DNA of 64,000 nucleotides from Lachnospiraceae bacterium (GCA_021771755.1 JAETOL010000003.1:124001-188000); one strand, 5' to 3'; shown: positions 36,199 through 45,734, counted from the stretch's first letter. Numbers and translations: made by a program. Notes: generated by a model from the letters alone, not told the origin.

Positions 36199-36756
36199 AT
36201 GATTTCAGCAGGTGATTTCAAAAACGGTATCACACTTGAAATTGAGGGAAATGTATGTCAGATTGTTGAATTTCAGCATGTAAAACCTGGAAAGGGCGCT
36301 GCATTTGTCAGAACAAAATATAAAAACGTTATTACAGGAGCTGTACTGGAGAAATCTTTCCGCCCGACAGAGAAGTTCCCGCAGGCACGTATTGAGCGTG
36401 TGGATATGAGCTATCTGTACAATGATGGAGAGCTTTACAACTTCATGAACGTAGAAACCTACGATCAGATCGCTCTTACCGCAGATCAGGTTGGAGATTC
36501 CCTGAAATTCGTTAAGGAAAACGAGATCGTTAAGATCTGTTCCCATAACGGAAACGTATTTGCAATTGAGCCGCCTCTCTTTGTAGAGCTGGAGGTTACA
36601 GAAACAGAACCGGGATTTGCAGGAAATACAGCACAGGGTGCTACAAAACCGGCAATCGTTGAAACTGGTGCACAGGTTCAGGTTCCGCTGTTTGTAAACC
36701 AGGGAGACAAATTAAAAATCGATACAAGAACAGGTGAATATCTGTCCAGAGTCTGA
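36199..36756 (+). CDS. efp: Elongation factor P
   Basis: 185 aa, three OB-like domains. EF-P relieves ribosome stalling at polyproline. Domain I has the loop [17 protein letters not shown] with the modification-site Lys; later are [13 protein letters not shown] and the C-terminal [19 protein letters not shown] 36199 follows AGAAGGAGG. A terminator at 36773 ends it. Confidence 0.97.
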   Translation: MISAGDFKNGITLEIEGNVCQIVEFQHVKPGKGAAFVRTKYKNVITGAVLEKSFRPTEKFPQARIERVDMSYLYNDGELYNFMNVETYDQIALTADQVGDSLKFVKENEIVKICSHNGNVFAIEPPLFVELEVTETEPGFAGNTAQGATKPAIVETGAQVQVPLFVNQGDKLKIDTRTGEYLSRV

Positions 36757-36772
36757 TTTTATTCAGAGTTTT

Positions 36773-36802
36773 ATACCGTCGGTATCTGCCGGCGGTATTC
36801 TT
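36773..36802 (+). terminator. Terminator after efp
   Basis: ATACCGTCGG (36773-36782) pairs with CCGGCGGTAT (36789-36798) with one G-U and is followed by TCTTTG. A moderate T-run. Confidence 0.8.
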
Positions 36803-36842
36803 TGTATAGTGGCAGAAAAATGAAAAGAGAAGGGGAATTTAT

Positions 36843-37850
36843 ATGGAATACAGAAAATTAGGCAAAACAGGACTTACCATTTCCCGGATGGGATTTGGCG
36901 GGATCCCGATTCAGAGGATCGACGCAGAAGGAACCAGAAAGCTCCTGCATGAAATGGCAGAAAGAGGCATCAACTATATTGACACAGCCAGAGGATACAC
37001 AGTCAGTGAAGAATATCTCGGCTATGCAATGGAAGGAATCCGTGACAGATTTGTGGTAGCCACGAAATCCATGGCAAGGACAAAAGCGGCTATGGCAGGA
37101 GATATTGAGACCAGTCTTTGCAATCTCCGGACAGATTACATTGATCTTTACCAGGTACATAACCCCAGCATGGAACAGTTGGAACAGGTAACTGGAAAGG
37201 ATGGCGCTCTGGAGGCTCTTATGGAGGCAAGAGAAGCTGGAAAAATCGGTCATATAGGGCTGACCTGCCATTCGGTTCATGTGTTTGAAAAAGCTCTGGA
37301 ACTGGACTGGGTGGAAACGATTATGTTTCCTTATAACATTGTTGAAAATCAGGGTGAGGAACTGATTCGAAAATGTACAGAGAAAAATATCGGATTTATT
37401 GATATGAAGCCTCTTGCAGGAGGAGCCATTGAGGATGCCTCTCTTGCACTTCGTTATATCTGCGCAAATAAGGATGTTACGGTCGTAATTCCGGGAATGG
37501 CAGAACCGGAGGAACTGGATCAGAACATCAGAGCCTGCGAGGATGAGACACCTCTTACAGCCGAAGAACAGCAGAAGATTGAAGAGGTGAAAAAACAGCT
37601 GGGAACTGATTTCTGCCGTCGCTGCAACTACTGCGCGCCATGTACAGTCGGCATCAATATCCCAAGTGTGTTTTTGTTTGCCGGATATCTTCAGAGATAC
37701 AATCTGGCTGACTGGGCAAAAGACCGCTACAGTTCCCTTGCGGTTAAGGCATCTGCCTGCATTGGCTGCGGAGAATGTGAAAAAAGATGTCCTTATCACC
37801 TTCCAATCCGTGAAAAACTGAAAAAATGTGCTGAGGATATGGGCGAATAA
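36843..37850 (+). CDS. Aldo/keto reductase with C-terminal ferredoxin domain
   Basis: 335 aa. The AKR barrel carries the catalytic Asp/Tyr region (YIDTARGYTVSEEYLG), a Lys in VATKSMAR and the strand DLYQVHNP. The C-terminus has an extra cluster-binding part: FCRRCNYCAPCTVGINIP and a full CIGCGECEKRCPYHLP 4Fe-4S motif. Such ferredoxin-fused AKRs are common in Clostridia and may pass electrons from ferredoxin; substrate unknown. ATG 36843 follows AGAAGGGG. Confidence 0.9.
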   Translation: MEYRKLGKTGLTISRMGFGGIPIQRIDAEGTRKLLHEMAERGINYIDTARGYTVSEEYLGYAMEGIRDRFVVATKSMARTKAAMAGDIETSLCNLRTDYIDLYQVHNPSMEQLEQVTGKDGALEALMEAREAGKIGHIGLTCHSVHVFEKALELDWVETIMFPYNIVENQGEELIRKCTEKNIGFIDMKPLAGGAIEDASLALRYICANKDVTVVIPGMAEPEELDQNIRACEDETPLTAEEQQKIEEVKKQLGTDFCRRCNYCAPCTVGINIPSVFLFAGYLQRYNLADWAKDRYSSLAVKASACIGCGECEKRCPYHLPIREKLKKCAEDMGE

Positions 37851-37871
37851 AAAAATTTAAATAAGAAAAAA

Positions 37872-37920
37872 GCTGACAACAGAGATCTTTGATTACAAAA
37901 TTCTGTCGTCAGCCTTTTTT
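37872..37920. terminator. Bidirectional terminator (AKR / nhaC)
   Basis: GCTGACAACAGA (37872-37883) and TCTGTCGTCAGC (37902-37913) pair with one mismatch; A-run before, T-run after, so it serves both convergent genes. Confidence 0.85.
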
Positions 37921-39233
37921 TATTTTGTTTTCTTTTTCGGTGCAAGGAACATATAGAACAGTGCACTGATCAGAAGTATGTATGGATAGTAGAGATTCGG
38001 CATGATGTCAAAAGCAGAAACCTCAAATCCAAGTTCGGCAGCAGTGGAAATGGCAATCAGCATCTGGGCACCGTAAGGAATCACACCCTGGAATACACAG
38101 GAAAAAGTGTCCAGAATAGAAGCTGTTGTCTGAGGTGTTACATCATATTCCTCTGCCATTTCTTTTGCGATCGGGTTTGCCATAACAATTGCAACGGTAT
38201 TGTTTGCAGTGGCAATGTCCATAGCGCCAACCAGAAGTCCCATTCCAAGCTTGCCGCCTTTTTGGGTCTTGAAAATACGGCGGATAAAGTTCAGAAGAGC
38301 TGTAAATCCGTCATATTTCTGGATCAGAGCACAGATTGCAGAAACAAGGATTGCAACCATGGTCGTTTCGTACATGCCGGCAGCACCGGCTCCCATATTT
38401 GCCAGAAGCTCTGTTGCAGGGGTGGCGCCTGTTGCAAGCACGATTATGGAACCGGAAAGGATTCCGATCAGCAGGACTACAAATACGTTGATTCCGATAA
38501 TTCCGCCGATCAGTACAAGAAGATACGGAATAATACGGATCAGGTTATAGTCTTTGATGATGGCAGCACTGTCTGCTCCGCCGGAAGTGCGGACAAAAAT
38601 GATCGCCAGTGTGACCAGAGCAGCCGGAAGGGCAATCTTAAAGTTGGCACGGAATTTGTCTTTCATTGCACAGCCCTGTCCGTTACATGCAGCAATTGTG
38701 GTATCAGAGATAAAGGAAAGATTATCTCCAAACATAGCGCCGCCCATGACTGCACCGATACAAAGAGGTGCGGAAAAGCCGGAGCCGGTAGATACTGCAA
38801 GGGCAATAGGTGTGATCAGGGTAATGGTTCCTACGGAAGTACCCATGGCAAGAGATACAAAACAGCTTACCACAAAAAGTACGATCACTGCAAAACGTGC
38901 CGGAATGATAGACAGCAGGAAGTAAGCAACACTTTCTGCACTTTCTCTTCCAACAACACCTACAAAAATACCGGCAACCATAAAGATGAGGATCATAGTC
39001 ACGATATTTTTGTCACCGACACCCTGAGCCATGACGGCCAGTTTTTCGTCAAAACTCAGTTTGGGATTCTGGATGCATGCAACCAGAAGAGCGGTCAGAA
39101 ATGAAACTACAATGGGGATATTATAAAATCCCATAGGAATCTTCAAAACATATTCGAAGAGGATTCCAAGTCCCAGATACATGACCAGAAACACTGCGAT
39201 TGGAAGGAGCGCCTTCCAGTTTCCTTTTTTCAT
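37920..39233 (-). CDS. NhaC-family Na+/H+ antiporter
   Basis: 437 aa with about 11-12 membrane helices. Family features include GIFVGVVGRES, SLAMGTSVGTITLITPIA and GGAMFGDNLSFISDTTIAA with conserved acidic residues. It exchanges Na+ (or an amino acid such as arginine/ornithine in close relatives) for H+. The start at 39233 has GAGGAAATTAAAT upstream. Monocistronic. Substrate class is by family only. Confidence 0.9.
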   Translation of the reverse strand: MKKGNWKALLPIAVFLVMYLGLGILFEYVLKIPMGFYNIPIVVSFLTALLVACIQNPKLSFDEKLAVMAQGVGDKNIVTMILIFMVAGIFVGVVGRESAESVAYFLLSIIPARFAVIVLFVVSCFVSLAMGTSVGTITLITPIALAVSTGSGFSAPLCIGAVMGGAMFGDNLSFISDTTIAACNGQGCAMKDKFRANFKIALPAALVTLAIIFVRTSGGADSAAIIKDYNLIRIIPYLLVLIGGIIGINVFVVLLIGILSGSIIVLATGATPATELLANMGAGAAGMYETTMVAILVSAICALIQKYDGFTALLNFIRRIFKTQKGGKLGMGLLVGAMDIATANNTVAIVMANPIAKEMAEEYDVTPQTTASILDTFSCVFQGVIPYGAQMLIAISTAAELGFEVSAFDIMPNLYYPYILLISALFYMFLAPKKKTK

Positions 39234-39538
39234 ATTTAATTTCCTCCATAAAGTAACAATACACCTATTGTATCATGGAAACAGTCAGGAAACCATAAAA
39301 AAATGCAAGGAATTCAAAACATTATCCATTAAAAAACTATTTTTTATGTGTGATAATGATTGGTCAGACCGATTTGGACATATTTACAAATTTTAATGAA
39401 GAGAAATCGTTGGATATCAGGCAGTTTTTCTCTTGTATAAAAAAATTGTTCTGTGATATAATGAAAAACGTTATTGCACAGTACAGTATTAAAATCATGC
39501 TGTATTTCAATGGATCAAATGATGTCTGGAGGAAAAAG
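39234..39538 (+). promoter_or_regulatory. nhaC-lrgA divergent intergenic region
   Basis: 305 bp without a gene. For lrgA: TTGTAT (39433-39438), 18 bp and TATAAT (39457-39462), 77 bp before ATG 39539. Nothing else convincing is seen; the stretch is AT-rich. Confidence 0.65.
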
Positions 39539-39907
39539 ATGAAGTATATGAGACAATTCGGAATCATTCTGGGAGTTACCTGCGCAGGAGAACTGATGAA
39601 ATATTTCCTTCCGCTGCCGATTCCGGGAAGTATTTACGGACTTTTGCTGATGTTTGTTTTGCTTCTTGCCAGAGTGATCAAGGTAGAGCATGTAAAAGAG
39701 GTAGGAGAATTTCTGATCGAGATCATGCCTCTGATGTTTATTCCTGCCGGTGTGGGACTGATGGCCTCCTGGGGAGAACTTCAGGAATTTCTTGTTCCAC
39801 TTCTTGTGATCACAGTTACGACAACCTTTATCGTGATGTTTGTGACCGGAAAGGTGACCGATTTTATGATGGATCGTAAGGGGAAAAAAGAGGAGGAAGA
39901 GAACTAA
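39539..39907 (+). CDS. lrgA: LrgA/CidA holin-like protein
   Basis: 122 aa, four membrane helices. The family core LPIPGSIYGLLLMFVLLL is present, with the charged C-terminal tail. LrgA/CidA proteins modulate murein hydrolase export and, with LrgB, pyruvate transport in some Firmicutes. ATG 39539 follows TGGAGGA; the long upstream frame crosses the promoter. lrgB starts 1 bp after its stop. Confidence 0.9.
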   Translation: MKYMRQFGIILGVTCAGELMKYFLPLPIPGSIYGLLLMFVLLLARVIKVEHVKEVGEFLIEIMPLMFIPAGVGLMASWGELQEFLVPLLVITVTTTFIVMFVTGKVTDFMMDRKGKKEEEEN

Positions 39908-39908
39908 A

Positions 39909-40601
39909 ATGGAAAATATAGTACTAAATTCAGCGACGCTGGGATTTGTAATCAGTCTTCTGGCTTATGAAATCGGGCTTGCTGCTCAGAGAAAATGGAA
40001 AAAGGCAATTTTGAATCCACTTTTAATTTCTATCTTGCTGGTGATAGGTGTTCTGGTATTCTTTCATGTGGATTATGACAGTTATAATGCAAGCGCGCAG
40101 TATTTAAGCTATCTTTTAACTCCGGCAACCGTCTGTCTGGCGATTCCGCTGTATATACAGCTGGAAGTTCTCAAAAAGAATGTAGTTGCCATTATGACAG
40201 GAATCCTGTCCGGTGTATTGGCAAGTCTGGGAAGTATTTTTGCCATGGCCATGGCTTTCGGACTCAGTCATAGAGAATATGTGACACTTCTCCCAAAATC
40301 CATTACAACAGCGATCGGTATGGGAGTATCTGAGGAACTGGGAGGATATGTGACCATTTCGGTGGCAACCATTATCATTACCGGTGTGCTTGGAAATATT
40401 GCGGCAGAATCGGTATGTAAATTTTTCCGGATCCGCCATGCGGTATCCAGGGGACTGGCTATTGGAACTGCCGCCCATGCGGTGGGAACCGCCAAAGCAA
40501 TGGAAATGGGCGAGGTAGAAGGCGCTATGAGCAGCCTGGCGATTGTGGTATGCGGCCTTTGTACAGTAGTTGGTGCGTCTGTTTTTGCAAATTTTATGTA
40601 A
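39909..40601 (+). CDS. lrgB: LrgB-family membrane protein
   Basis: 230 aa, about six to seven membrane helices. Diagnostic blocks: YLLTPATVCLAIPLY, LPKSITTAIGMGVSEELGG and GLAIGTAAHAVGTAKAMEMGE. It acts with LrgA in cell-envelope or pyruvate/autolysis physiology. Its ribosome site GAGGAGG lies in the end of lrgA, so the two are coupled. A bidirectional terminator separates it from the tmRNA. Confidence 0.93.
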   Translation: MENIVLNSATLGFVISLLAYEIGLAAQRKWKKAILNPLLISILLVIGVLVFFHVDYDSYNASAQYLSYLLTPATVCLAIPLYIQLEVLKKNVVAIMTGILSGVLASLGSIFAMAMAFGLSHREYVTLLPKSITTAIGMGVSEELGGYVTISVATIIITGVLGNIAAESVCKFFRIRHAVSRGLAIGTAAHAVGTAKAMEMGEVEGAMSSLAIVVCGLCTVVGASVFANFM

Positions 40602-40624
40602 TGAAAGATGTTTGTTTTTATGTT

Positions 40625-40669
40625 AAAAACCCGGTAAACACAGGTGAACCTGTACTTACTGGGTTTTTT
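40625..40669. terminator. Bidirectional terminator (lrgB / tmRNA)
   Basis: AAAAACCCGGTAA (40625-40637) pairs with TTACTGGGTTTTTT (40656-40669); the interior forms a second hairpin CAGGT/ACCTG. It ends lrgB on + and the tmRNA on minus. Confidence 0.88.
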
Positions 40670-40671
40670 AA

Positions 40672-41017
40672 TGGACCTGGCGGGAATTGAACCCGCGTCC
40701 GAAAGCCTATCCCTTGCGGCATCTCCCATCACAGTCGCTGATTTAACATTCCCTTGGCGGCACGCCCACCGACAGGCTTACCGCTTTAGTAGCTTCATGA
40801 TACATCTACCGGGGCAAAGCTTACCCGGCAAGGTTTCTCACATAGTCGACGCCAGATTCCTGATGTGTGAGTGCATCAGGGCTGACGAGCAGCAATTAGG
40901 CTGCTAACGCGTACTGTTCGTTTGCGTTTATATTTAGGTTCCCGGTTGATACGCAGTCCAGGAGTCTGCGGATGGCTTCCTCAACTTCAAAGCCCCCGTC
41001 GAAACCAGTACAAGCCC
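40672..41017 (-). ncRNA. ssrA: tmRNA (transfer-messenger RNA)
   Basis: 346 nt. The tRNA-like 3' end, read on the minus strand, has the T-arm CGCGGGTTCAATTCCCGC and CAGGTCC acceptor strand ending in A at 40672; the CCA is not encoded. The 5' end GGGCTTGTACTGG pairs with it and is followed by TTTCGACGGGGG, the tmRNA hallmark. The tag frame (complement of 40899-40925) is ANEQYALAA then TAA. The 9-codon tag is one shorter than in E. coli. It rescues stalled ribosomes together with SmpB. Confidence 0.97.
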
Positions 41018-41073
41018 TTACATGATAAGATAATGACTGGTATACAGACGAACATAAGCTTTTCTGTCTTTAT

Positions 41074-41102
41074 ATATTAGAAGAAATATCAGCATCTGTC
41101 AA
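41074..41102 (-). promoter_or_regulatory. tmRNA promoter
   Basis: Minus-strand TTGACA (complement of 41097-41102), 17 bp and TAATAT (complement of 41074-41079). The -35 box lies in a hairpin (AGCATCT 41091-41097 / AGATGCT 41108-41114) that probably terminates the permease operon. Confidence 0.8.
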
Positions 41103-41120
41103 GGGGAAGATGCTTTCATT

Positions 41121-41852
41121 TTAGGCTTTTACATCCCGGTGTTTCAGATTCCATATGGCTGCCAGGCAAAAGAATGCCGAAAAAACAGTTACAGACAGAA
41201 GAAATGGAAGGAAATCTTTTAAAATCGATTCATTTGTGCCATTGGAGTTCATTCCCAGAAGCATCAGGCTGTATGGCCAGAAAATGCCGATTCCCTCATT
41301 ATTAAATAATACGCCAAGCACACTTCCGATCAGCCCGATTCCTACCGGAATGGAAAAACTTCGTATTCTCATGGATAGAAATAACTGAAGGCAGCAGATG
41401 GGTATGGCACCCAGAGTCCCTCTTAAAATCCAGATTATAATTTCCGGAGGGAAAATTCCCGGAAGACCGGCAAGCTTACCACTGATCAGATAAAGAATTC
41501 CGGTCCAAAGCTGGGTCAGAAGGGTAATAAGCAGGATCCAGACCAGTTTTCCGAAAAACAGGTCAGAGACCGGAACCGGGGCGGTCATGATCCTGTTCCA
41601 GTTGTTGTGTCTGTGCTCCAGCCTCCAGATATAAGAGCAGTACAGACCGATCAGAGGGGCAAAGAAAAAACTGGCATAAAACAGTGTATGCTGTGTCCAC
41701 AGAGAATACCACTGAGATTTCAGTATTCCAAGATTCTGCATATAGTTGAAGGTTCCCATAACAGCAGGGATTACCGGAATAAAAAGACAGGCAGGAAGGA
41801 TAAGAGAGTGGCGCAGCTTCTGTTTTTCTGCACGAATACATTGGATCAGCAT
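41121..41852 (-). CDS. ABC-2-type permease (bacitracin/lantibiotic export type)
   Basis: 243 aa, six membrane helices. It begins LIQCIRAEKQKLRHSLIL, the short cytosolic start of MutG/SpaG/BcrB-like permeases. With the permease at 41856 and the ATPase at 42478 it makes an immunity or self-protection exporter for antimicrobial peptides or bacitracin-like drugs (family inference). Start at 41852 behind GGAGG; it follows the other permease by 3 bp. A hairpin terminator at 41091-41114 closes the operon. Confidence 0.85.
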   Translation of the reverse strand: MLIQCIRAEKQKLRHSLILPACLFIPVIPAVMGTFNYMQNLGILKSQWYSLWTQHTLFYASFFFAPLIGLYCSYIWRLEHRHNNWNRIMTAPVPVSDLFFGKLVWILLITLLTQLWTGILYLISGKLAGLPGIFPPEIIIWILRGTLGAIPICCLQLFLSMRIRSFSIPVGIGLIGSVLGVLFNNEGIGIFWPYSLMLLGMNSNGTNESILKDFLPFLLSVTVFSAFFCLAAIWNLKHRDVKA

Positions 41853-41855
41853 GAT

Positions 41856-42581
41856 CTATACCTCCTTTTTGCTGAAAACAGTCCGGCACAGCAGGAATAT
41901 TAAAACTCCAAAGGCCAGAAACAGGATAAATTTATGAGTGGGGAAGGGAATTTCATAATAATGGATAATCCTTGTGTCTTTATTCCAGTCCATTCCCACG
42001 GTAGAAAAAGCGGCATAGTATCCCCAGAGGACAAATCTTGCCACAGGGACAGGGAAAAACATGGAAAAAAGTCCAAGAAAACTTCCGGCAATTCCGACTC
42101 CCAGAGGAAAAAGCTGGTTTTCTGAAAGAAGAGACAGGGTCTGTTGAATCACAAGTATCACTGCACTGACGATAAGGACAGTGAGGAGATAAAGGAAATA
42201 ATCTTCTGACCGGAAACCGCCAAATTTTTTTAGGCTGCCGAAAAACAGGATCAGCAGTCCCTGCCCGATGGTGAAAAATACCAGATATCGGAAGCTGTTC
42301 AGGTATTTGCAGTCGAAAAAACTGCCAGGCTTCTGTATGGTATAGAGAAGCTTCAAAGTATCTCCTTTGACTTCCATATCACAGATCCGGCTGGCGATCA
42401 CGGAGATCATCAGGGGAAGAAGGATCGCATTCATGACAGGAAGCTGATAAAACAGCATGGCATATCCGGTCGGGAATTCATCTGGCTTCATGGAACTGAT
42501 CTGCCACATGGTCCACAGAAAGTAAAAGCCCAGAAAACCAAGGGGAACAAGAAGCGCTTTCGTGTGCCAGCGCTGCTGCAT
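41856..42581 (-). CDS. ABC-2-type permease, N-terminus possibly truncated
   Basis: 241 aa, six membrane helices, same family as the next permease (MutE/EpiE type). The expected short cytosolic lead-in (an LxxE-K-rich segment) is absent: the protein starts MQQRWHTKALLVPLG. No proper ribosome site precedes the ATG at 42581, and the start lies 104 bp inside the ATPase gene. This suggests that a deletion fused the end of the ATPase gene to the front of this one. Confidence 0.75.
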   Translation of the reverse strand: MQQRWHTKALLVPLGFLGFYFLWTMWQISSMKPDEFPTGYAMLFYQLPVMNAILLPLMISVIASRICDMEVKGDTLKLLYTIQKPGSFFDCKYLNSFRYLVFFTIGQGLLILFFGSLKKFGGFRSEDYFLYLLTVLIVSAVILVIQQTLSLLSENQLFPLGVGIAGSFLGLFSMFFPVPVARFVLWGYYAAFSTVGMDWNKDTRIIHYYEIPFPTHKFILFLAFGVLIFLLCRTVFSKKEV

Positions 42582-43383
42582 GCATGACCTTACTGTCTTC
42601 CATCAGTTTCAGGCTGAGACGTCCGTCTCTCCATTGAGCAGGAATACCGGAATTTTTCAGCACCAGGAGAGCTGTCTGATCATCTGAGGTGTGCAGGTAA
42701 AGACGCCCCCGGCTGTGTTCGTGCAGGACACTTAAGCTGTCCTGAAAAATCAGCTGTCCCTGATTGATGATTCCTACATGGGTGGCCATCTGATCCATTT
42801 CAGAAAGAAGATGGCTGGAAATCAGTACGGTGATTCCGAAAGCTGCAGGAAGAGAACAGATCAGCTCACGCATTTCCTGAATTCCGGCAGGATCCAGCCC
42901 GTTTGTAGGTTCGTCCAGCAGAAGAAGCTTGGGATTTCCAAGAAGGGCAGCGGCAAGTCCAAGCCGCTGCTTCATGCCAAGGGAATACTGGCTGACTTTT
43001 TTGTTCTGCTGTCCCTCCATACGGACAACATGAAGCACTCTCTGGATTTCCTTTTCCGGTACATTTTTTAAAGTACAGACAATCTGAAGATTCTCTTTTC
43101 CGCTTAAATGTCCATAATAGGCAGGCGCTTCGATCAGTGAGCCTGTTTCGGAAAGGATATTTAAGCGATTTCGGGAATCCAGATCTTTTCCCAGAATCTG
43201 AATGTGTCCTTCGGTAGGTCTGACCAAGCCAAGAAGCATTTTCAGTGTGGTGGATTTTCCGGCGCCGTTAGGACCGAGAAAGCCATAAATACTTCCTCCC
43301 GGTACACGGAGATCAAGCTGATCTACCACGGCTTTTGCTTTATATTTTTTTGTGAGAGAATCTGTAACAATCACAGGTCCCAT
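42478..43383 (-). CDS. ABC transporter ATPase (BcrA type), C-terminus altered
   Basis: 301 aa. Walker A GPNGAGKSTT, signature YSLGMKQRLGLA, Walker B LLLLDEPTNGLD and the H-loop SSHLL are complete, so ATP hydrolysis should work. The last approximately 37 residues (from about 264; HESASCSPWFSG and on) do not look like the normal BcrA tail and are read in a shifted frame relative to the permease coding sequence. Start at 43383 behind GGAGG. Divergent from a response regulator/sensor pair that probably controls it. Confidence 0.85.
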   Translation of the reverse strand: MGPVIVTDSLTKKYKAKAVVDQLDLRVPGGSIYGFLGPNGAGKSTTLKMLLGLVRPTEGHIQILGKDLDSRNRLNILSETGSLIEAPAYYGHLSGKENLQIVCTLKNVPEKEIQRVLHVVRMEGQQNKKVSQYSLGMKQRLGLAAALLGNPKLLLLDEPTNGLDPAGIQEMRELICSLPAAFGITVLISSHLLSEMDQMATHVGIINQGQLIFQDSLSVLHEHSRGRLYLHTSDDQTALLVLKNSGIPAQWRDGRLSLKLMEDSKVMHAAALAHESASCSPWFSGLLLSVDHVADQFHEAR

Positions 43384-43557
43384 ATCAAATACCTCCTTGA
43401 GTTTTTTTCTGATCTGAAACAAGTATAAAAGATCAGGCTTAGGTGAGGCTTAACTGAACCTTATTTTTACCTTAACTTTTTCGGCAGCAGTTGGAATGAG
43501 ATAAAAAATAAATTATAATAGGAAAAGAAATCGGAAACATAAAATCGGGAGGTTTTT

Positions 43558-44280
43558 ATGGAATTATATGAACGTAAGATCCTGTTGGTGGATGATAATC
43601 GGGAATTGGTAGAAATGATCGCAGATATTCTGAAGCAGGGCGGTTATAAAAATATAGTAAAGGCAGGAAGCGTCCATGAAGCGCTGGAAGTGTTTCAGAG
43701 AGAAAAACCGGATATGGCAGTTCTGGATGTGATGCTTCCGGACGGGGACGGATTTCGTTTGTTCCAGAGAATGAGAGAGCAGTCGGATATTCCTATTTTA
43801 TTTCTTTCTGCAAAAGACGAAGACAGGGATCGGCTTTTCGGGCTGGGACTGGGGGCGGACGACTATATTACCAAGCCGTTTCTTCCTCCGGAGCTGGTGC
43901 TGAGAGTGGGTGCCATTTTGAAAAGAAGCTATCGACAGGAAGAGCCGGATAAGAACGAGGAGAACTGTTTATGTCTGGGAAACCATGAGATTCTTTTTGA
44001 TTACGGGATTGTCCGGTACAGGGGAGAAGAGACTCCTTTTACAGCCAAGGAGCTGATCCTTTTGAAAAAACTCAATGAGAACAGAGGCAGGATCGTCACC
44101 TTTGACGCGTTGTGCAATGCCGCCTGGGGAGATGGATATTACGGATATGAGAATACGCTTATGGTTCATATCCGGCATTTAAGAGAAAAAATTGAAGAGG
44201 ATCCCTCCCATCCCCAGTGGCTTCTGACCGCCCGGGGACTGGGGTATCGGCTGGCAGCTGACCGGGGAGGGCGTGTATGA
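43558..44280 (+). CDS. OmpR-family response regulator
   Basis: 240 aa. Receiver with LLVDDNREL, phospho-Asp in MAVLDVMLPDGDG and the YITKPF lysine; the C-terminal winged helix has FTAKELILLKKL and LMVHIRHLREKIE, with a RGLGYRL end. ATG 43558 behind GGGAGG. It overlaps its sensor kinase by 4 bp and lies divergent from the ABC transporter, the usual arrangement for peptide-antibiotic defence. Confidence 0.93.
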   Translation: MELYERKILLVDDNRELVEMIADILKQGGYKNIVKAGSVHEALEVFQREKPDMAVLDVMLPDGDGFRLFQRMREQSDIPILFLSAKDEDRDRLFGLGLGADDYITKPFLPPELVLRVGAILKRSYRQEEPDKNEENCLCLGNHEILFDYGIVRYRGEETPFTAKELILLKKLNENRGRIVTFDALCNAAWGDGYYGYENTLMVHIRHLREKIEEDPSHPQWLLTARGLGYRLAADRGGRV

Positions 44281-45650
44281 GAAGCCTCTTTCGGATCATC
44301 AGACGCTATTCTTTTACAGCAGGAGCCATCATCTGCGTGATCCTGCTCAGTAATATGATTGCTTTTTTTGCCCTGGGATATCAAAAAATGCAGGTGTCCA
44401 GGAGACAGGATTTCCGAAGAAGTACACTGGAAGCGATCAGCGATGCACTTTTTTGGGAAAATGGAGAATGGAAACTGGGAGACAAAGGGATTCAGGAACT
44501 GAATGATTCGGATCTTCAATGGTGTATGGGACTTGATAATAACGGACAGGTAGTCTGGGAGTGGAGACTGCCTGCTCATTTTGACCGTTCCTACAGTAAT
44601 GCAGAGGTGGCAAAATTCAGCAGATGGTATCTCAATGATTATCCTGTAGCAGTGTGGGATACAGGAAAGCTTCTTCTTGTAGTGGGACTGGATCCGGATT
44701 TTTTTGCCAGATACAGCGAAATTTTTCCTTTGAATGATATCGCTGTGATTCCCCAGTACCTGAAAATAATCTTTCTGGTCAATGCTGTGGTGATTCTGTT
44801 TTTTGTCTTCCTTCTTGGATATCGTTTTTATCTGGCATTAAAGCCGCTGGGAACCGGTGTGGAAAAACTGTCCAGACAGGAGCCGGTACGGCTGAAAGAA
44901 AAAGGCATGACCCGTGATCTGGCACTTCAGATCAATCATACATCAGAAATCCTTCAGGAACAGAAACAGCGGCTGAATAAAAGGGATCAGGCCAGAACCG
45001 AATGGATTTCCGGAGTTTCTCACGATATCCGTACTCCTCTGGCTCTGATCGTAGGATATACAGACAGGCTGGCAAAGAGTTCAAATCTGACAGAAGAGGA
45101 AAAAAGAATCACGGATACCATATGCAGGCAAAGCCAGTTGATCAGTCAGCTGGTTTCGGATCTGAATCTTACTTCAAAGCTTGCCTATGATGCGCAGCCG
45201 CTGCATCTTGAAAAGTGTTCTCCGGCGCTGCTGTTAAGAGAATGTACGGCAGATCTTTACAATGAAGAACTGGAAAGCGAAAACGGGCAGACAGAGGTGG
45301 AACTGGATATTTCTCCGGAAATGGAAAAAGCAGTTGTTTTTGCAGATGGAAATCTGGTCAAACGTGCGCTCCGCAATCTGATCGGGAACAGTGTGCGCCA
45401 TAATCCCCAGGGATGTCAGATCAGGATCCGTCTTTATGAAAAGGACGGAATGGCATGCTTTTGTATAACAGATTCCGGAACGGGAATTCCGCAGGTTGTA
45501 GTAGAAAACATGGATACACAGACAGAAAAGATCCATATTATGGGACTTCGGCTTGCACGACAGATTGCACGGGCTCATGGAGGAAATATGGAATTTCTCA
45601 GACGTGAAACAGGAACTTATGATGTGGGGATACGTTTTCCGGCGGAATAG
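44277..45650 (+). CDS. Sensor histidine kinase
   Basis: 457 aa. Two membrane segments (about 10-33 and 160-185) enclose a short extracellular sensor part. The H-box VSHDIRTPLALIVGY (phospho-His near 248), N-box NLIGNSVRHN and G-box DSGTGIP follow. It phosphorylates the regulator at 43558, with which it overlaps (ATGA). The input signal is unknown; the neighbouring transporter suggests a peptide antibiotic or envelope stress. Confidence 0.92.
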   Translation: MRSLFRIIRRYSFTAGAIICVILLSNMIAFFALGYQKMQVSRRQDFRRSTLEAISDALFWENGEWKLGDKGIQELNDSDLQWCMGLDNNGQVVWEWRLPAHFDRSYSNAEVAKFSRWYLNDYPVAVWDTGKLLLVVGLDPDFFARYSEIFPLNDIAVIPQYLKIIFLVNAVVILFFVFLLGYRFYLALKPLGTGVEKLSRQEPVRLKEKGMTRDLALQINHTSEILQEQKQRLNKRDQARTEWISGVSHDIRTPLALIVGYTDRLAKSSNLTEEEKRITDTICRQSQLISQLVSDLNLTSKLAYDAQPLHLEKCSPALLLRECTADLYNEELESENGQTEVELDISPEMEKAVVFADGNLVKRALRNLIGNSVRHNPQGCQIRIRLYEKDGMACFCITDSGTGIPQVVVENMDTQTEKIHIMGLRLARQIARAHGGNMEFLRRETGTYDVGIRFPAE

Positions 45651-45734
45651 AGAGAAAAAGAGCAGTTACAGCATTGTATTTGGGAAAAATAGAGTCTATA
45701 ATAGCAGAGGAATATTGCGAAAGGATGAGAAAGA

